The notes under the pieces: generated by a model
Seen by the model: only the letters and a program-made list of their open reading frames with translations
Database searches by the model: none
Told to the model about the DNA's origin: nothing
DNA from: CAVVWJ01 sp965652025
GTDB lineage: Bacteria; Gemmatimonadota; Gemmatimonadetes; Gemmatimonadales; GWC2-71-9
NCBI GenBank assembly: GCA_965652025.1
Contig: CBFGTM010000012.1
Span: 1 to 64,000 of the forward strand
Length of the DNA: 64,000 nt
Reading direction: 5' to 3'
Made by a program: the position numbers and the translations under genes
Shown: positions 7,434-16,941 of the stretch, one piece after another
How the letters are laid out: each line of letters starts with the position of its first letter
Position numbering within the stretch: the stretch's first letter is position 1

Positions 7434-8084
7434 ATGCCCGACCCCACTGCCGTTGTCTTTGTGGTTGATGACGATGATTCGGCCCGGCGCGGACTGGAGC
7501 GTCTGCTTCGGATCAATGGCTACGCGGTCCGGTCATTCCCATCAGCCACGGCTTTTCTGGCTCATCCGGACCCCGACTGTCCCGGCTGTTTGCTGCTCGA
7601 CATTCGGATGCCCCACCTCACCGGGCTGGACGTGCAGCGGGCCGTCAACGACAGCGGGCGCGCGCTCCCCGTCATTCTGATGACGGGATTCGCCGATCTT
7701 GACGCCTGCATCATGGGAATGAAAGCGGGAGCGGCCGACTTTCTGGTGAAGCCGTTCGACGAGGAGCAGCTTCTCCAGGCCGTGGACAGTGCGCTCGATC
7801 GATGCAAGGAGCTCCGCCGGGCCCGGACAGAATATCGGGAGCTGCGCAGCCGGTTTGATCTGCTCACGCCTCGGGAGCGCCAGGTATTTCAGCTGGTCAC
7901 CGAGGGGCTGTTGAACAAGCAGATTGCCGGACTCCTCGGTACCCGGGAGGGGACCGTGAAGCTGCACCGCGCCAATCTCACCCGGAAGCTGCAGGCCCAC
8001 TCGCTGACCGACCTGGTGCGCATGGCGGACCGCCTGCGGCAAAGCTCCATTCCATCTGCTGAGCCCACTCAGGCATCGGCTTAG
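7434..8084 (+). CDS. FixJ-family response regulator
   Basis: The protein has 216 residues. A receiver domain (5-120) has the acidic cluster VVDDDDSAR, phospho-acceptor Asp56 (CLLLDIRMPHLTG), Thr84 in ILMTGFAD and Lys106 in FLVKPFDEE. A GerE/LuxR-type helix-turn-helix follows at about 140-200 (LLTPRERQVFQLVTEGLLNKQIAGLLGTREGTVKLHRANL). The VKPFDEE motif and overall spacing match FixJ/TtrR regulators, whose partners are PAS-containing FixL-type kinases. Such a kinase is encoded nearby at 8596-12009. The start has AAGG four bases upstream, and the gene is transcribed divergently from the lone receiver across a palindromic site. Confidence 0.92.
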   Translation: MPDPTAVVFVVDDDDSARRGLERLLRINGYAVRSFPSATAFLAHPDPDCPGCLLLDIRMPHLTGLDVQRAVNDSGRALPVILMTGFADLDACIMGMKAGAADFLVKPFDEEQLLQAVDSALDRCKELRRARTEYRELRSRFDLLTPRERQVFQLVTEGLLNKQIAGLLGTREGTVKLHRANLTRKLQAHSLTDLVRMADRLRQSSIPSAEPTQASA

Positions 8085-8173
8085 CCAGCGCAGAAACTCG
8101 ACCAAAGTACAGTGGCTGACCGCCCGACGCGGGGGATACCTTCGGGTTATCCCTCAACGTGCGGAAGGCCCAG

Positions 8174-8611
8174 ATGTCGAAGTCACCGGTACAGGGTGCA
8201 TTAGACCCCGCTGATGCCACTTCGACCTCGGCCGATGCTGCCGCCGAATCGCCACTGGTAGTTATCGTCGACGACGATCCCTCCTTCCGAACCGCCATTG
8301 GCCGACTGCTCCGCTTGTGGGGATTCCGAATCGAGACCTTCGCGTCGGCGGAGGAGTTCCTGCAGGTGCGCACCGGCGCGCACTGCATTGTCCTGGACCT
8401 GCATCTCGGCGGGATGAGCGGATTGGAACTTCAGGCCCGACTGGCCGAGGATGGGGACCCGGTCCCCGTCGTCTTCGTCACCGCAATGGAGGATCCTCTG
8501 GTTCGGCACCGGGCGCTGGCCTCGGGCGCAGCCGGGTACCTGCAAAAGCCCTTCGACGAAGGTCGCTTGCTCGAGGTCCTCTACCGGGTCATCGATTACC
8601 GCTCGAGTTGA
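8174..8611 (+). CDS. Stand-alone receiver domain, FixJ-like
   Basis: The ATG at 8174 is preceded by GGAAGG at five bases and is preferred to a GTG at 8159. The 145-residue protein has a disordered Ala/Ser-rich N-terminus (1-27) followed by one receiver domain with VIVDDDPSFR, phospho-acceptor Asp75 (CIVLDLHLGGMSG), Thr103 in FVTAMED and Lys125 in LQKPFDEG. The sequence is close to the FixJ receiver but stops at the end of the domain, so there is no output module. Its stop overlaps the end of the convergent MASE1-PAS kinase gene by 16 bases. It may relay or compete for phosphate with the FixJ-type regulator just upstream. Confidence 0.88.
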   Translation: MSKSPVQGALDPADATSTSADAAAESPLVVIVDDDPSFRTAIGRLLRLWGFRIETFASAEEFLQVRTGAHCIVLDLHLGGMSGLELQARLAEDGDPVPVVFVTAMEDPLVRHRALASGAAGYLQKPFDEGRLLEVLYRVIDYRSS

Positions 8612-11600
8612 TCGGCGCCAGCGGCTTCGGCACCATCCAAGCCATGGCCGTGATCCGTCCGGTCCAGCACCAGATGGAAGGTCGCTCCACCCGAGTCGTT
8701 GTTGGTTGCCCAGAGCCGGCCCCCGTGTGCCGTAACGATCGATCGGCAGATCGCCAGCCCCAGCCCCAGCCCGTTTGCCTTGGTGGTGAAGAAAGCATCA
8801 AAGATCTGCTCCAGCCGCTCCGGCGGGATTCCGCTGCCCCGATCCTCGACCATGAGTTGAACCTGGCCGTCCGGCGTCAGTCCGGAAGCAATCCTGACCA
8901 GTCGTTGAGGAGCCGGCGAGTCTACCATGGCGTCGCAGGCATTCCCCACCAGATTCAGAATTACCTGCTGCAGCTCGACCCGGTCTCCCAGCACCGGTGG
9001 TAGGGAGGGCGCCAGGTCGGTTTGGGTGGTCACTCTTCGCCGGATCAGGTCGCTGTGCAACAAACCCCTCACTTCACCAACCAGCTCGTTGAGGTCAACC
9101 TTGGAGGGACGGGACCGGCCCTTTTTCAGGAGCGTCCTCAACCGGCCGATTACCTCCCCGGCCCTGCGGTCGTCCACCGCGATTTCCTCCAGAATCACCC
9201 GGAGCTCAGTCAGGTCCGGGCTCGGGCGGGTCATGATTCGCTGCGCGGCCCGGGCGTTGGCCAGGATGGCGGCGAGTGGCTGATTTAGTTCGTGGGCCAG
9301 TGCACCAGACAACTCACCGAGTGAGGCCACCCGGCTCAGGTGCGCCAGCTCCCGGCGCTGTTCTTCGGCCGTTGCTTCCGCCCGCTTCTCTGCGGTCACA
9401 TCCCGGATGAGGACGATGTAGCAGGGGGCGCCCGCCATCTCGACCGTCTCGGTGTGCACCATGACCTGGAGGATCTCGCCGGAACGGGTGCGGAGCTCCA
9501 TCTCGAAGTCTCGCAGCTGCCCTTCGATCTCCAGCTTTTTCCGTCCCCGCTCGCTCTGATCCTCTTGCACCACGAGGCCCAGGTCGTCGCCGGAGCGGCC
9601 GATCACGTCGGCGCGAGCGTAGCCGAACATTGCCTCCCATTTCTCGTTCACCTCGAGCAAGCGGTAGTCCTTCCGGTCGACGATTGCCATCGCATCCGGA
9701 CTGGCATGAAACGCCTTGCCGAACCGCTCCTCTGAGCTCTTGAGGGCGCGCTCCGCCGAAACTCGCTCGGCGATCTCTTCCTGCAGCGCCACCACGGCCT
9801 CCGACAGGGCAGCGGTCCGCTGCTCTACCCGGGCCTCGAGTTGCTGCTGTGCGTCGCGCAGCTCCCGCTCGACAGTCTTCTGATCCTGGATATCGGTACA
9901 CGATCCGTACCAGCGACGTATCGCCCCAGTGGCGTCCCGGACCGGAAGCGCGCGAGCCAGATGCCACCGGTAGGTACCGCTGGCCGCCACCCAGAGCCGA
10001 TGGTCGACCACGCAGGGTTCTCCGGTAGCGACCGCCCGCAGCCAGGCGTCGCGCGTCTCCTGCCGGTCGTCCGGATGGGTCATCGAGAGCCAGCTCTGCT
10101 CGGCGAGTACCGACTCGCTGGCCCCGGTCATCTCATACCAGCGGTGGTTGAAGTAGTCCAGCCGGCCCTCCCCCGTGGCGGTCCAGACGATTTGGGGCAT
10201 GGCGTCGGCCAGTTCGCGCAGCCGTGCTTCGCTCTCCCGCAATACCTGCTCCGCTTGCTTGTGCTCCGTGATATCGATGCATGACCCGATGTAGCCGGCG
10301 AATTCACCCGTCAGTGAGTAGCGAGGCACCCCCTGGTCCAGCAACCAGCGATATTCGCCGTCAGCCCGGAGGACCCGGTACTCCATGGTGAACGGCTCCC
10401 GCGCATCGAATGACTTGTAGTAGGTAGCAAGACACGGCTGGAGATCGTCGGGGTGCACGCCTCGGGCCCATCCGTCCCCCAGCTCGTCTTCCAACCTGCG
10501 TCCCACGAACTCCAGCCAGCGCTTGTTGAAGAAGTTGCAGAGCCGGTCCACACCAGATTGCCACACCAGGGCCGGCGTGCTATCGGCCAGCTCGCGGAAG
10601 CGCGCCTCGCTTTCCCGGAGCGCCGCTTCCTCCTGCTGAAGCCGTTGGGCCAACTTGTTCCCGGTGATGTCGACGTTCACTCCCAGCATGCCGATCGGCC
10701 GCCCGGCGTCGTTGTAGAGCGTCTTCCCTTTGCCCAGCACCCAGCGCGGCTCGGCTTCCGGACGCAGGACTCGGAACTCACACTCGTAGGGCTTGCCTTC
10801 CCTGATCGCGGCCTCGATGGCCCGCTGGACCACAGGCCGGTCCTCGGGGCTGATCGAGTCGAGGAAGCCACGGAGGGTGTTGTCGGTGTCGGTGAGATGG
10901 AGACCCAGGATCTCCTTTGATTTCCGGGACCACCATCCGCTGTCCTCCGAAATACGCCACTCCCAGGTGCCCACCTGCGCTGCATCCAGCGCCAGGTTGA
11001 GCCGCTCCTCGCTGGCACGTGACCTCGCTTCGGCATGGCGCCGTTCCTGGATCACCGCCGCGAGAACCAGAAGCGGGATGGCAAATACGGTCAGGAAGAG
11101 CTGGATCGAGACGGCATTCTGGGCCGGGGAGCTGGTGAGAAAGGGACCGTGACCGTGAACCGCGCCCCAGATCGCCAGGCCGCTGACGATCAGGAGAAAA
11201 GTGCTGGTTCCCCGGCTACCGAATCGGACCGCCGCCCAGAGCACAAACGGAAGCGGTGCATAGAGCATGGCAGGAGAAGTGTTGATCCCCGCCTTACGGC
11301 CATTGAACACAATGATGGCGACGACGAGGATGGCGACCGTGAGCAACCCTGCTTCCAAGTACCGCTTCCCGGTGGCGAGCCGCAGGTCGGCGAACCCCTC
11401 TGTGGCCCAGCTGACGATCACCGGAACCAAGGTCAAGGAGGCCAGTACATTGGAAAAGAGGCGGTGTTGCCACAACTCCCAGAAGGAGCTCGACGAAGCA
11501 TGACTCAGGGTCACCACCCCCGCATCGAGAAAGCACGACAGGAACGTACCGACGAAGGCGGCGCCGAAGATGAAAACACCCACATCGTGCGACCGATCGA

Positions 11601-12009
11601 ACCGGAGCGGACGGCGGAGCAGATGACGCACGGCCCAGGCACCGATCAGCGCCTCGCTGCAGTTGCTGACGAACCAGCCCATGACCAACAGGGGAGGAAA
11701 GCCGCTCGGCAGCTCCACAGCGAGGTGCGCCGGCAAGGCGCCCAGCAAGATGATCGGCCACCAGTTGGCCGGGGTGAGGAGGAGCGCGGCCAGCAAAATC
11801 GAGTTCGGCGGCCACAGCGTCGAGATCGGGCTGGGCCGCAGGGTCAGGGCGAGCCCGAGCTTGGCCCCAAGGTAATAGGCCACGGCGACGACCAGGGCCG
11901 CTCGGAGGGCCTTGTGATTGGGAGCCCAGGACACCCGGAGCCCGATGTCTGTCAGGGGCCGATTGCGGGAGTGGGTCGCGGTACGAATCTGAGGTTCTGC
12001 CAAGCTCAT
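8596..12009 (-). CDS. MASE1-PAS(4) sensor histidine kinase, FixL-like
   Basis: This 1137-residue membrane kinase starts with a MASE1 integral membrane sensor (about 35-325; eight or so helices, with LWPPNSILLAALLLTP near the start). Four PAS/PAC modules follow at about 335-455, 467-587, 593-712 and 760-877, with a coiled coil at about 715-760. The HisKA domain has the phospho-acceptor in SGALAHELNQPLAAIL (His906), and HATPase_c (about 1000-1120) has NLVGNACDAM, DRGSGIP and GLGLGLAI. The HELNQPL motif is that of FixL/DctB-type kinases. The nearest logical partners are the FixJ-type regulator at 7434 and the lone receiver at 8174. No heme-binding PAS residues were identified, so the signal is unknown. 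Confidence 0.92.
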   Translation of the reverse strand: MSLAEPQIRTATHSRNRPLTDIGLRVSWAPNHKALRAALVVAVAYYLGAKLGLALTLRPSPISTLWPPNSILLAALLLTPANWWPIILLGALPAHLAVELPSGFPPLLVMGWFVSNCSEALIGAWAVRHLLRRPLRFDRSHDVGVFIFGAAFVGTFLSCFLDAGVVTLSHASSSSFWELWQHRLFSNVLASLTLVPVIVSWATEGFADLRLATGKRYLEAGLLTVAILVVAIIVFNGRKAGINTSPAMLYAPLPFVLWAAVRFGSRGTSTFLLIVSGLAIWGAVHGHGPFLTSSPAQNAVSIQLFLTVFAIPLLVLAAVIQERRHAEARSRASEERLNLALDAAQVGTWEWRISEDSGWWSRKSKEILGLHLTDTDNTLRGFLDSISPEDRPVVQRAIEAAIREGKPYECEFRVLRPEAEPRWVLGKGKTLYNDAGRPIGMLGVNVDITGNKLAQRLQQEEAALRESEARFRELADSTPALVWQSGVDRLCNFFNKRWLEFVGRRLEDELGDGWARGVHPDDLQPCLATYYKSFDAREPFTMEYRVLRADGEYRWLLDQGVPRYSLTGEFAGYIGSCIDITEHKQAEQVLRESEARLRELADAMPQIVWTATGEGRLDYFNHRWYEMTGASESVLAEQSWLSMTHPDDRQETRDAWLRAVATGEPCVVDHRLWVAASGTYRWHLARALPVRDATGAIRRWYGSCTDIQDQKTVERELRDAQQQLEARVEQRTAALSEAVVALQEEIAERVSAERALKSSEERFGKAFHASPDAMAIVDRKDYRLLEVNEKWEAMFGYARADVIGRSGDDLGLVVQEDQSERGRKKLEIEGQLRDFEMELRTRSGEILQVMVHTETVEMAGAPCYIVLIRDVTAEKRAEATAEEQRRELAHLSRVASLGELSGALAHELNQPLAAILANARAAQRIMTRPSPDLTELRVILEEIAVDDRRAGEVIGRLRTLLKKGRSRPSKVDLNELVGEVRGLLHSDLIRRRVTTQTDLAPSLPPVLGDRVELQQVILNLVGNACDAMVDSPAPQRLVRIASGLTPDGQVQLMVEDRGSGIPPERLEQIFDAFFTTKANGLGLGLAICRSIVTAHGGRLWATNNDSGGATFHLVLDRTDHGHGLDGAEAAGADQLER

Positions 12010-12213
12010 GGATCTGGGTAGTATGGGCCAGATTGCCCATAGCCGCCAGCTATCGGCCCAGGTTTTCCGGGCGCATCTTAGACCAAGGTCCAGTATCCGG
12101 CGGCCGTCCGAGTGCTACCATCGCCTAATTCCGCCACTTACGTGGTCGTCTCCCGGGCTCGACGGCAGCGCTTCCTTGCTTGCCGACCAGGAGACGAGGC
12201 CTGAGGCTCATCC

Positions 12214-15200
12214 GTGATCCGCATCCGCGCCCGTGTCGTGCTCTTCCTGGTTGCCGGGGGGGTCCTACTCCTTTTATCGGCGCTGCTCATCCTGCGTGCC
12301 GGCGCCGATGTTCGGCTGGTAAACTCGCTGGCCGGGAGGGTGATTCCGGGGACCACAGCATCCGTGGCCGATGTTGCCGGCAACTACTTCTCGGGGGTCG
12401 AGCTGCGCGGTGTCCGAATCGTGCGGAACGATGGTGTCGTTCTTTTGCAATGCGACACCGCGCGCATCGGCTATAGCCTCAGGCAGCTGCTCTCCGATCG
12501 AATCACGATTCGTCGCATCCAGCTGATCGGGCCGGTCGTTACCCTGCACCAGTCGGACACCGACGACTGGAAGCTCTTCCCCCCTCAGCCGCGCAAGCGC
12601 CCTGGACCGCCGGGCAAGGATCGTGGCCCTGTCATCCAGGAATTTTCCATAGTCCGAGGAATTGCCAACTTCCGATCCGCTCGGGATCACTCTGCGCTGA
12701 CCGTGCGCCTTGCCGCCCAGGGTTCATTGGACCTGCCCCTGCTCACGGTCCGCAACCTCATTGCGAAACTGGACTCCAGCACCGTACTGGCCAGCGGCTC
12801 CGTCTCGTTGCCCCTCCGTGGCAAGCAGCTCGACCTGCAGAGCCTGAATCTCGAAACCCGCCCCGTTCTGTTCCGCGAGCTTCGGACCTTTATCCCGGCT
12901 CTGGACCGGCCAGGAGGCGCTCGACTCCGGGCCGTGATCAGCGGTCCCGAGCCACACGCAACCATTGACGGCGTCCTCTACGGTATCGACCCCACTCCCC
13001 TGTTGGGTCGCCGGAGTGCGACCGAGCCAATGGCCGGTCGAGTCAGTGCCGAGGTCACGGGGAAGTCGCTGACTCTACTCAGTGGCAACACCAGGCTGGA
13101 GCTTTCCGGCGGACTTCATCGTGTGCGAGCCGATGTGGAACTCGACGGGGGAAGAGCTCGGGTCGACCTGAATGGGAAGCTTGGCACTGCTGCCGGCCGG
13201 ATTACTGGCTGGCTGCGACCGTTTGACTCCATGCCTGGGTACGATCTCCATGCCCGGCTGCGGCTGCCTGGGGGTGGCGCGTTGCTCCGAGATCCGCGCT
13301 GGCTGGGTACTGGTGAGCGGGAGGTAGCGCTCAGGGTTCAAGCCGAAGGATTGCCGCCCCACAATGCGAAGGGCGTGGCTACGATGCGCGTCGGGCCATC
13401 CAGCACTGGACTGCTCGATTCCGGTTGGGTCAAGGCTCGGCTTCGGGGCCGTGCACTGGAGTTTAGGGGACGGGTGGGACTGTCCGCTGCAATAGTAGGA
13501 CTGGAGGGCGCTGCCGACTGGGGCTCGCCCCTGAAGCTGCGAGTCAGTCGGGGGACCGTCGCCAACCTGAACCTTGCCGCCCTGCTGGGGGAGCCCCGGT
13601 TGAAGGCGCTGGACGGCCGATTCTCGCTGGAGCTCGGTGCCTTGCCCTCCGGACTCCAGCTCAAGGCCAGCTCAGAGCTGAACGACGCCGAAGTCAGGGT
13701 GAAGGCTCGGGCTAGGCTCGGCGGACCACGGCGCGGCGTGACCATATCCGAGCTTCGTTTCAGCCAATTCGATCTGCAGCGATTCCTCTCCACCCAACGC
13801 TCAGCGACCCTTACCGGCATCGCCTCGCTCCAGGCTGTCGGACGAAATCTCAAGACCGGTCTTCTGACCGGAGAAGTACGGCTGGAGAACAGCCGGATCG
13901 ACCAACATGAGCTCCGCCGGGCACGCCTCCTGGTTCAGCTGAATCAGGGTAAGGTCCAGGCCCAGGGTGATGTCGAGGCAGGCTCCGGCCGGCTTGCGTT
14001 CGCCGGCTCGGCTCGGCCGTTCGACCGGCGCCCGAGCTTCACCCTGCAAGAAGCCCGCTTCGCCGATCTGGACCTTGGAGGACTCCTCCACAAGGAAAGA
14101 TTCCGCACTCGACTGACTGGTTCGCTGACGTCCGAAGGAAGCGGTAAGAACCTGAAAGGGGCCCGGCTGGTTGGAAAGCTCGATCTCCGCCGGTCGTCAC
14201 TGGATCGCGCCACGATCGACAGCGGTCGAATTGAAGCTGGACTCGACGGTGGTGAGCTCAGGCTGATTGGCCGGCTGAGCTCGGGGAGTGACAGCGCCGT
14301 GATTGGTGCGGCGCTCTCTCCGTTCGAAAAACAGCCGAGGGTGACCCTGGTGACGCTGGTGCCGATCGCCCAGCTGGCGTCCGTTCTCCAGCCGAACCGT
14401 GCCGTTGACGCCGAAGGGGCCGCTTTGCTCGCTGTTTCAGGAGAACTGGGTCCTCCTGACAGCATGCGCCTCCAAGCCGAGGTGCAGGCGAACGGACAGC
14501 TTGCCGATTTCCGGTTGGACTCGTTAGGAGCCAGCGTTCGATTATGGAATGGGGTTGTAAGCCTCGACAGCCTGTCGCTTCGGACCAACGTCGGAGCTGC
14601 GGGTGGTTCAGGCACCATGAGGTTGTTCGGCAATTCACGTCCTGGCCCGGTGGGTTTCCGTCTTACGGCCCGCCTGGCTGACCTGTCGCCCTTGGCGTCC
14701 TATTTCGGGACAGCCGACATGGGGCTGGATACCGGCGACATCAGAATCACCGCTAGTGGGGCCACGGACAGTCTGCAGGTGGCGCTCGACCTGAGTACTG
14801 CGGGCCTCGCGATAGGGGGGCGCAGGGTCGCCCAGCTGGCCGTCACGGCAGACGGACAGCTTTCCGGCACCCACCTCTTATCCGGTACTGCCGACCTGTC
14901 TGCTCGCGAAATCAGGAGCGGAAAGTCTTTCCTGCGGTCCATTCTCATCCAGGGAAGCGCGCGCGACGGGAACCTCAGCCTGCGGACCGAGGCGGTGGCC
15001 GATGCCCGCAACCGGGCACGAGTGGTGGCTCGGGTGAGTTCCGAAGCGCATGCGACTCGAGTGCAACTCGATACTCTGATTGCCCGCATCGATCACCGCC
15101 GCTGGGCGTTGACGCACCCGGTGGAGATCAGCTACGGCGAGCGAATTCGGGTCAATGACTTCAGGCTTGCTTCCGGCTCGCGACTCGTCACCCTGAACGG

Positions 15201-16941
15201 GGTCATCGATCCTCGGGGGGAGCAATCCTTCGATGCGGCGATGGATTCGCTCCGACTCCTGCCTGTTGCTCGGGCGCTCGGCCTCGATGAGGTGGACGGC
15301 GTCCTTAACGGAGTGGTGAGCCTGACAGGGCCCGCGCGGTCCCCCCGCCTTCGGGCAAAGTGGGATCTTGCGGTCAACTCCCGAGACCAGTCGGCCGGCC
15401 GGTCCGGCGGACAGGCCGTGTGGGGCAGCGAGGGCCTGAGACTCGACGCCTGGGTGTCTCCTCCTAAGGGTGACAGCCTCATCCTCAGAGGGCAGTTCCC
15501 ATTGGCGCTCTCGCTGACACGCGGCGACCCCCGACCTGGCCTGGTCAGTCGTATGCCTGGGGGCCAGCTGGCAATCGATGCCCGAGCCAGGGACGTCGAA
15601 GTCAAGAAGTTTCAACCGCTGTTGGATCCAGAGCAGGTGCGGAACCTCCGAGGCAAACTCTTCCTCGATGTACACGCCCGCGGCACCCTGGAGGCGCCGC
15701 AGCTCTCCGGGTTTGTCAGTCTCAACGAGGGCAGGATCCAAATTCCCTCCCTAGGCGCGACTTATCGTAGCGACCTCAAGTTGCGCCTTAACGGTCAAGA
15801 GGTCCGGTTCGAGCAGGGCCGCGTCCGGGGGAATAAGGGGCAGATGGATCTGAGCGGCACCGTGCGCCTGCAGGCCTTCCCCACCCTGGCCTTCGACCTC
15901 CGGTCCCAGGTCCAAAACTTTCGGGCCGCATCCTCCAACAATTTCCGGGCAGGGCTGACTGGAAATCTGCGGCTCGAAGGCACCGGCAAGGCTCCCCAGC
16001 TATCCGGCGCACTCCAGTTGCACGACACCGATTTCTATCTCCAGGCCAAGAATCTCCAGTCGTCCGCCGAGGCAGTCGAGCTCTCGCCGGGGGATCTACG
16101 AATCCTGGAGCGCCGCTTCGGGCCGGAAGTGGCCGAGCGCTCGCGGCAGCGGCGAGTCCTGTTGTCAAACTGGGGACTGGGACTGAACGTCAATCTGTCC
16201 CACAACAACTGGCTCCGGCGGCGAACCGATCCAGTCATGGCCGTCGAGCTCTCAGGGAAGGTTCAGGTCAAAAAAGCACCGGGCGAGGAGATCCAGGTCT
16301 TGGGCGAGATCCGCCCCCTACTGGGCCGGAGCTTCGTGCAGCTCATGAGCCGTCGATTCGATCTCAAGTCCGGCGAGGTGACTCTGAACGGACCGCTTAA
16401 CCAGGCCCGGCTCGGGCTCGAGGCCGAGTACATCACTACCGAAGCGGGGGGATCGACCCCGGTGGTGATCACCGCGACGGTCCAGTCGGACACCGGAAAC
16501 CTGGATGTAAAGTTGGGCTCTCGTCCGGTCATGCGCAGCGCCGACATCGCCTCCTACCTGACGACGGGACGCCCCGCAAGCACCGATCCGACCCTGGAAT
16601 CCGACGAACAGAGTGTGGGGACCATGGGAGCTTCCCTCGCCTTCGGCGCTGCTCTGGGAAGCGTGGCCGGCAGAGCCGGGCAGCGGATCGGCCTCGATGT
16701 GGTGCAGGTGCTCCAGGACCGCCAGGGCGGCCAGACGCTGGTCGGCGGCAAGTATGTCTCTCCTCCTCTCTATCTCGGTTTCCGGCAGGCGATCGTGCCC
16801 CCAGCAAAGAACGACCGCTCCACGACCAGCCAGCAGGAAGCGGTAGAGTTCGAGGTGGAGTACGCTGCCCTCCGCCAGATGCTGGTCAATCTCCAGGGTG
16901 GCGGCAGTGACCTCCGAGTCTTCCTGAGACTCCGGCGGTGA
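12214..16941 (+). CDS. tamB: Translocation and assembly module protein TamB (DUF490)
   Basis: The protein has 1575 residues with an N-terminal signal anchor (about 4-28) and AsmA-like start (GTTASVADVAGNYFSGVELRGVRIV). A very long repetitive beta-rich body follows, and the C-terminal TamB/DUF490 domain occupies about 1230-1575. Typical C-terminal features are VELSGKVQVKKAPGEEIQVLGEIRPLLG, the SRPVMRSADIASYLTTGRP motif, a Gly-rich segment and a terminal FLRLRR. TamB-like proteins bridge the inner and outer membranes and are thought to carry phospholipids or aid outer-membrane protein insertion. The GTG start has TGAGG seven bases upstream. The downstream tamA overlaps by four bases (GTGA), so the two are translationally coupled. 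Confidence 0.9.
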   Translation: MIRIRARVVLFLVAGGVLLLLSALLILRAGADVRLVNSLAGRVIPGTTASVADVAGNYFSGVELRGVRIVRNDGVVLLQCDTARIGYSLRQLLSDRITIRRIQLIGPVVTLHQSDTDDWKLFPPQPRKRPGPPGKDRGPVIQEFSIVRGIANFRSARDHSALTVRLAAQGSLDLPLLTVRNLIAKLDSSTVLASGSVSLPLRGKQLDLQSLNLETRPVLFRELRTFIPALDRPGGARLRAVISGPEPHATIDGVLYGIDPTPLLGRRSATEPMAGRVSAEVTGKSLTLLSGNTRLELSGGLHRVRADVELDGGRARVDLNGKLGTAAGRITGWLRPFDSMPGYDLHARLRLPGGGALLRDPRWLGTGEREVALRVQAEGLPPHNAKGVATMRVGPSSTGLLDSGWVKARLRGRALEFRGRVGLSAAIVGLEGAADWGSPLKLRVSRGTVANLNLAALLGEPRLKALDGRFSLELGALPSGLQLKASSELNDAEVRVKARARLGGPRRGVTISELRFSQFDLQRFLSTQRSATLTGIASLQAVGRNLKTGLLTGEVRLENSRIDQHELRRARLLVQLNQGKVQAQGDVEAGSGRLAFAGSARPFDRRPSFTLQEARFADLDLGGLLHKERFRTRLTGSLTSEGSGKNLKGARLVGKLDLRRSSLDRATIDSGRIEAGLDGGELRLIGRLSSGSDSAVIGAALSPFEKQPRVTLVTLVPIAQLASVLQPNRAVDAEGAALLAVSGELGPPDSMRLQAEVQANGQLADFRLDSLGASVRLWNGVVSLDSLSLRTNVGAAGGSGTMRLFGNSRPGPVGFRLTARLADLSPLASYFGTADMGLDTGDIRITASGATDSLQVALDLSTAGLAIGGRRVAQLAVTADGQLSGTHLLSGTADLSAREIRSGKSFLRSILIQGSARDGNLSLRTEAVADARNRARVVARVSSEAHATRVQLDTLIARIDHRRWALTHPVEISYGERIRVNDFRLASGSRLVTLNGVIDPRGEQSFDAAMDSLRLLPVARALGLDEVDGVLNGVVSLTGPARSPRLRAKWDLAVNSRDQSAGRSGGQAVWGSEGLRLDAWVSPPKGDSLILRGQFPLALSLTRGDPRPGLVSRMPGGQLAIDARARDVEVKKFQPLLDPEQVRNLRGKLFLDVHARGTLEAPQLSGFVSLNEGRIQIPSLGATYRSDLKLRLNGQEVRFEQGRVRGNKGQMDLSGTVRLQAFPTLAFDLRSQVQNFRAASSNNFRAGLTGNLRLEGTGKAPQLSGALQLHDTDFYLQAKNLQSSAEAVELSPGDLRILERRFGPEVAERSRQRRVLLSNWGLGLNVNLSHNNWLRRRTDPVMAVELSGKVQVKKAPGEEIQVLGEIRPLLGRSFVQLMSRRFDLKSGEVTLNGPLNQARLGLEAEYITTEAGGSTPVVITATVQSDTGNLDVKLGSRPVMRSADIASYLTTGRPASTDPTLESDEQSVGTMGASLAFGAALGSVAGRAGQRIGLDVVQVLQDRQGGQTLVGGKYVSPPLYLGFRQAIVPPAKNDRSTTSQQEAVEFEVEYAALRQMLVNLQGGGSDLRVFLRLRR

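Noticed and set aside
11035..12021. A 328-codon frame opposite the MASE1 kinase
   Set aside because: Its composition (Arg/Gln/Gly/Glu-rich) is that of an antisense frame of a high-GC membrane gene, and it has no family resemblance.
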